64,000 nucleotides of DNA, taken from Flavobacterium arcticum (GTDB lineage Bacteria; Bacteroidota; Bacteroidia; Flavobacteriales; Flavobacteriaceae). The notes beneath the pieces were generated by a model. The model did no database searches, was not told the DNA's origin, and saw only the letters and a list, made by a program, of their open reading frames with translations. The stretch lies in NCBI RefSeq assembly GCF_003344925.1, contig NZ_CP031188.1:1672501-1736500 (forward strand), in the 5' to 3' direction. The position numbers and the translations under genes are program-made. Positions 61,001-64,000 of the stretch are shown here, in pieces. The number at the start of each line of letters is the position of its first letter. The stretch's first letter is position 1.

Positions 61001-63692
61001 AGATACTGATGAGCGTGCAGAAGACTTTGTTACCGTAGATAAATTTGCTTATACAGTACCAGAACTTGTAGAAGATATACTTATAGATGCAGATTGTGTA
61101 AATGTTTCTAACATTAGCTGGTCAGCAGGAAACCTTAATGGTAATTTTGGTATAGGTTATTTTGAAGGAAATAACTCTAATTTCCCAATACAGAGTGGTA
61201 TTATTTTACGTTGTGGTAATGCAGAGCTTAGTGAGGGACAATACAATAACCCTACTACATCATCTGTAGCATCAGGCACGGGAGATGCTGAACTTTTAGC
61301 AGTAAGTCAAGCTAATGGTAACTTTGGTAGTATTAACGATGTAACCTATATACAGTTTGATTTTGTACCGCTTACTGATACAATGAGTTTCGATTTCCTT
61401 TTTGCATCTAATGAATACGGTACATATCAGTGTGGCTTTAGTGATGTATTTGCGTTTTTACTTACCGATTTAACTGATGGTAGTGTTACTAACGTTAATC
61501 TTGCTGTTATACCAGGTACTACTATACCAGTATCGGTAACTAATATTAGAAATTCATTATATAATGCAGGATGTACTTCGGCAAACGTAACTTACTTTGG
61601 TCAGTACAATCCTCCAAGTCCTGCGAATTCAGCTATTAATATGTTGGGGCAAACAATTGTAATGACAGCTTCATCAGATGTAATTGCAGGACATAGTTAT
61701 AAAATAAAACTGGCAATAGGCGATTATAATGATACCGCTTTTGACTCTGCTGTATTCCTTGCTGCAGGTAGTTTCGATATTGGGCAACCAGAATTACCTG
61801 ATAATTTAACACTAGTGGCTGGAACAGCACTTTGCGAGGGCGAAGAATATGAGTTAAGTGTTGATGCAGAAAATCCAAACTTTGTATACCAATGGGAGTA
61901 TGAAGGAGAGACTATCCTAGGCGATGACGGAATGCCTGTAACAGAAACTTCTATTACAGTTACAGAGCCTGGAGAATATACAGTATTGGCTTCTTTTATT
62001 TCAGACCCTGATTGTCAACTTACTGATACTATAATAGTAGAAGTAATACCTGAGGTAGAATATAATGAGCCTGCTGATTTACTTTTCTTTACTAATGGTA
62101 CAGATCCTATACTGTTTGATCTTACAGAGAACGATGAGTTAGTACTTAGTGGAGTTCCAAACTCTGAGTTTTACTATATGAATTATTTTGATTCTCCTGA
62201 TGGGTTAGGTACAGATGAGGCTATAGCAATATGGCCACCATATGCATACGAAGGCGAAGATGGTCAAACCATATATGCTACAATAAATAATGATGCAAGT
62301 TACTGTGTAACAATTACCTCTTTTGAGCTTTATGTGCTTACGCAACCAGAAGATATATACCTATGTAAAGCGGCGCCACATGATTCTCAGGAAATTTTTG
62401 ACCTTGTAGCAGCTAATAGTAATATTTTAAGCACATTGTTAGACCCTGCCGAATATACTGTTAGTTATCATGAAACGCTTACAGGAGCAGAAGATGGAGG
62501 TGAGTTTATTGCCGATCCTTCAAATTATACTACTACACCTATTGATTTTACGGATAATACAAAAACATTATATGTAAGAGTTCAGGATAATAATGATCCT
62601 AATGCATTTGCTATAACGCCTTTTGATATTATAGTATCGTTTATGCCTACTTCAATAGATTTTTCTTCTGACCCTGTTTCAATTTGCGAATTAGAAGATC
62701 CTGATGATGTGGCTACATTTGATCTTACAGATCAAGTAAATCAAATAGTAAATGGGTCGCCAGATCTTGATTTGTTAATTTCAATGCACGGAACACAAGC
62801 AAATGCAGAAGCAAATATTGATCCGCTTACATATCCTATATATGATACAGATGAAACTCAAAACCAAACAGTTTACTTTAGAGTAGTAGAAGAAGATGCT
62901 CCAGATGAAACTTGTATAACATATATTGCATTAGACCTTATCGTAAATCCTGCGCCAATTCCTGTTGTACCAGAAGATATCCAACTTTGTGATACAGATA
63001 ATAGTGGTGATGAGTTATTTGATTTAACCAGTATGGATGGTACTGTTCTAAATGGTTTAAATCCTAATGATTATGAAGTTACTTATTACTTAACACTCGA
63101 AGATGCAGAGGATAATGTAGGAGAAATTACTGATCCTGAGACATATCTTGCTACTGTAGGAACAACAACAATTTATGTACGTCTTACAAATAACGAAAAT
63201 ACAGACTGTTATGGTGTTACTTCTTTTGATATTACAATAACACCAACACCTGTAGTACAAGTTCCAGCAGATGCTTCTGCTTGTGCAGCAGATGATTATA
63301 TTCTTCCAGTATTACCCCTAGGTAATTACTTTACAGGTATGGGAGGTACAGGTACTATGCTAAGTGAAGGAGACCTAATTACTACTACACAAACTATTTA
63401 TGTATATGCTGAATCAGGTACGCCTAACAATTGTACTGGCGAGGGTAGTTTTACAGTAACAATATACCCAGAACCTACCACTCCAATCCTCTCGGACTAT
63501 GCCCAATGTGACTACAACAATCCTGAAGGCGTAGAAACCTTTGATTTAACCACCCGCGATTCAGAAGTAACCTTCAACGATCCCGATGTAACAGCAGTAT
63601 ATTACACCAGCCAAGCTGACGAGCCTGTTACAGGTGAAGTGACACGAATGGTAACTAGAGAGTTTAAAGCTCACTTTGCGCTTAAGAGATAA
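58038..63692 (+). CDS. Giant DUF11-repeat surface protein with choice-of-anchor L domain
   Basis: 1884 residues. Signal peptide about 1-20 (ending LHAQ). Eight DUF11 repeats of about 120 residues span 21-1000; each has a TYTVTVTNNGP-like core and a SFSWTGSNGSSGTD-like turn. A choice-of-anchor L domain follows (about 1000-1250: FDFLFASNEYGTYQCGFSDVF), then an Ig-like segment and at least five adhesin-type repeats of the kind that precede T9SS type-B signals. The protein stops after VTRMVTREFKAHFALKR with no sorting domain. Codon usage in the last about 180 bases is visibly more C-rich than upstream. Probably a truncated or recombined T9SS adhesin. Confidence 0.9.
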   Translation: MKKLLLTLLLVLGTIGLHAQSDIVVFNTNPDYEYTAGQTLTFSVMVTNNGPDPAQNVNVSYDIPTGIVITPGINRFWWEGNGTAGTNIALNNTIPLLGVNETVTYTINIKIPGSFGNNNTLPEVEVTYDTQSDIEVMYSDNQENYTPGEQLVYTVSVVNNGPEVASTINVFNAIPAGITSFSWTGSNSTSGTDVDLSDTIQNLPIGQVVTYTITLDVPVSYTGDLTNELNVTGSFIDATPSCAPCSDVDSPPVANVVVVHTNNQQYYAPGAQSVYTLTVTNVGPQVANNIIVNNIVPAGFISSYSWSGDNGTSGTSDLSDVINTLGVNETVTYTISFDVAANFPGDLVSEAVVTTGSTDPDPSCSQCVDIDTSATSSDIETIVTNGQGTYVEGSNTIYTVTVTNNGPAVADNVTVDVAIPSGIVAFSWVGDNGSSGTDVDLQDLIATMAVNESVVYTITLGVPTPFFNPSITVQSSVSSDTADTNPYNNQYSDVDFSPGTEADLVVTNTDSQTTYTAGTEVIYIMTVTNDGPATAQDINVVYDIPNGITEYSWIASNGPDGDNVPLDLNVPTLNAGESIIYSITLVVPESFSGDLVTEATVTSDNDPDTSCTDCIDIDTQELLADIVVVNTNNQDVYTEGATSIYTVTVTNNGPTEAHNVVVQNAIPVGISSFSWTGSNGSSGTDTALDDTIPVLAVGETVTYTINLDVPVGYTDALSSETTVTSDTTDPDTTCDECIDTDYSTNINADLLITKTLASGTTYTAGTNAVYTITVTNQGPGAATNVTVQDIVPAGLTATDAVWYGNGTSGTGDLNDVIATMSPNTTVTYQFTIPVPSDFDQATDITNEVTVTSDTTDPTPDCPDCVHTATPNPQANIVTLKTDNQDTYVAGQNVTYTITVTNPGPSDAYNVVVYDPAPYDIDVLVWQGEGTSGEGEVLTSVPVLPAGGSLEYVVTIAVPDDYEESLNLVNTVTVNSDTPDPEPGCPTCVDTDERAEDFVTVDKFAYTVPELVEDILIDADCVNVSNISWSAGNLNGNFGIGYFEGNNSNFPIQSGIILRCGNAELSEGQYNNPTTSSVASGTGDAELLAVSQANGNFGSINDVTYIQFDFVPLTDTMSFDFLFASNEYGTYQCGFSDVFAFLLTDLTDGSVTNVNLAVIPGTTIPVSVTNIRNSLYNAGCTSANVTYFGQYNPPSPANSAINMLGQTIVMTASSDVIAGHSYKIKLAIGDYNDTAFDSAVFLAAGSFDIGQPELPDNLTLVAGTALCEGEEYELSVDAENPNFVYQWEYEGETILGDDGMPVTETSITVTEPGEYTVLASFISDPDCQLTDTIIVEVIPEVEYNEPADLLFFTNGTDPILFDLTENDELVLSGVPNSEFYYMNYFDSPDGLGTDEAIAIWPPYAYEGEDGQTIYATINNDASYCVTITSFELYVLTQPEDIYLCKAAPHDSQEIFDLVAANSNILSTLLDPAEYTVSYHETLTGAEDGGEFIADPSNYTTTPIDFTDNTKTLYVRVQDNNDPNAFAITPFDIIVSFMPTSIDFSSDPVSICELEDPDDVATFDLTDQVNQIVNGSPDLDLLISMHGTQANAEANIDPLTYPIYDTDETQNQTVYFRVVEEDAPDETCITYIALDLIVNPAPIPVVPEDIQLCDTDNSGDELFDLTSMDGTVLNGLNPNDYEVTYYLTLEDAEDNVGEITDPETYLATVGTTTIYVRLTNNENTDCYGVTSFDITITPTPVVQVPADASACAADDYILPVLPLGNYFTGMGGTGTMLSEGDLITTTQTIYVYAESGTPNNCTGEGSFTVTIYPEPTTPILSDYAQCDYNNPEGVETFDLTTRDSEVTFNDPDVTAVYYTSQADEPVTGEVTRMVTREFKAHFALKR

Positions 63693-63710
63693 TCAATGGC
63701 TTTAAATATA

Positions 63711-63741
63711 AAATGCTGTCATTATTGGCGGCATTTTTTAA
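63711..63741 (+). terminator. Terminator after the giant protein
   Basis: AAATGCTGTCA-TTAT-TGGCGGCATTT (11 pairs, two G-T) then TTT. Positioned 19 bases after the stop codon. Confidence 0.75.
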
Positions 63742-63781
63742 TATTATTAGTTTTAAATTACCAACCTAACGCAAAAATTTA

Positions 63782-63789
63782 TATATTTG
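63782..63789 (+). promoter_or_regulatory. -7 element of the last gene
   Basis: TATATTTG (TAnnTTTG), giving a leader of about 140 bases before the ATG at 63935. Confidence 0.45.
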
Positions 63790-63934
63790 ACCGCTATGTA
63801 AAAAATTGTAGCAATAAATATTACCTCCTGTAAGTTATGATATTAGAAAGATATAGGAATAATGTTGTTTGTAGCAGATAGAAGTAGTACAATATATAAG
63901 GAAAGCGCATTTTTCATTAAACGATAAGGTCAAC

Positions 63935-64000
63935 ATGAATTTTAAAAAATTTTATTTAATTTTTGGATTGTTAATAGCACAGCTGTCTTTTTCGCAAGAG
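63935..64000 (+). CDS. Exported protein, N-terminal fragment
   Basis: ATG at 63935; 22 codons are visible before the right edge: a signal peptide MNFKKFYLIFGLLIAQLSFS followed by QE. Function not readable. Following a truncated adhesin with T9SS-like repeats, a PorP/SprF-type membrane protein would be a common neighbour, but there is no sequence evidence here. Confidence 0.7.
   Translation, partial: MNFKKFYLIFGLLIAQLSFSQE

Noticed and set aside
58100..61030. CRISPR-like or satellite DNA repeats
   Set aside because: Periodicity of about 360 bases is explained by protein-level DUF11 repeats with diverged DNA.
58800..61880. Several antisense frames of 60-115 residues within the giant gene
   Set aside because: They arise from the repetitive codon pattern of the DUF11 repeats; Cys- and Ile-rich low-quality translations.
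63630..63700. Insertion-sequence or transposase end fused to the giant gene
   Set aside because: The basic tail is suggestive but there are no inverted repeats, target duplication or recognisable transposase segment.

Overview
The window is about 35% GC and comes from a Bacteroidota chromosome, almost certainly a Flavobacteriaceae (Flavobacterium-like) bacterium. The evidence is: promoters of the Bacteroidota type (TTG, about 17-23 bases, then TAnnTTTG) at many gene starts; SusC/SusD outer-membrane pairs; type 9 secretion (T9SS) C-terminal sorting domains; lipoproteins with Asp-rich export signals; and mevalonate-pathway genes. No rRNA, tRNA, CRISPR array, integrase or intact insertion sequence was seen.

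Positions 1-23000 are mostly core genome: an M16 peptidase fragment, rplU-rpmA, aat, a DUF3127 protein, a flavin reductase, an orphan histidine kinase, HIT-greA, a TPP-riboswitch-controlled TonB receptor (vitamin B1 uptake), arfB, a DUF4301 protein, a PnuC-type transporter, a phosphopantetheinyl transferase, ahcY, tag, a TetR-linked small operon that contains a frameshifted gene, ald, and the ribosomal operon rplM-rpsI-rpsB-tsf with a folded RNA leader before rpsB.

Positions 23000-49500 form one large starch/maltodextrin utilisation locus. A minus-strand arm (susC, susD, susE and two T9SS-exported GH13 amylases) diverges from a LacI-type regulator gene. The plus-strand arm carries an MFS maltose transporter, beta-phosphoglucomutase, GH65 maltose phosphorylase, a SusA-like GH13, a GH31 alpha-glucosidase, two GH13 lipoproteins and a T9SS-exported protein built from three SusE/SusF-like repeats. 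Inferred flow: secreted and surface GH13 enzymes cut starch; SusCDE binds and imports oligosaccharides; periplasmic GH13 and GH31 trim them; the MFS carrier imports maltose; maltose phosphorylase and phosphoglucomutase feed glucose and glucose-6-phosphate to glycolysis. Rho-independent terminators sit between several genes of this locus, and the transporter leader contains three overlapping, mutually exclusive RNA stems that end at the start codon. That leader is the most interesting undescribed candidate in the window.

Positions 49500-64000 hold a glycerophosphodiesterase, an HI0933-type flavoprotein, a lipoprotein and a decayed copy of its start, tspO, the mevalonate genes mvaD and mevalonate kinase followed by a UbiA prenyltransferase and an rRNA pseudouridine synthase, a duplicated-domain Nfu protein, and a giant DUF11-repeat surface protein. 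The giant protein's 3' end changes codon usage and lacks the expected sorting domain. A further signal-peptide protein runs off the right edge.
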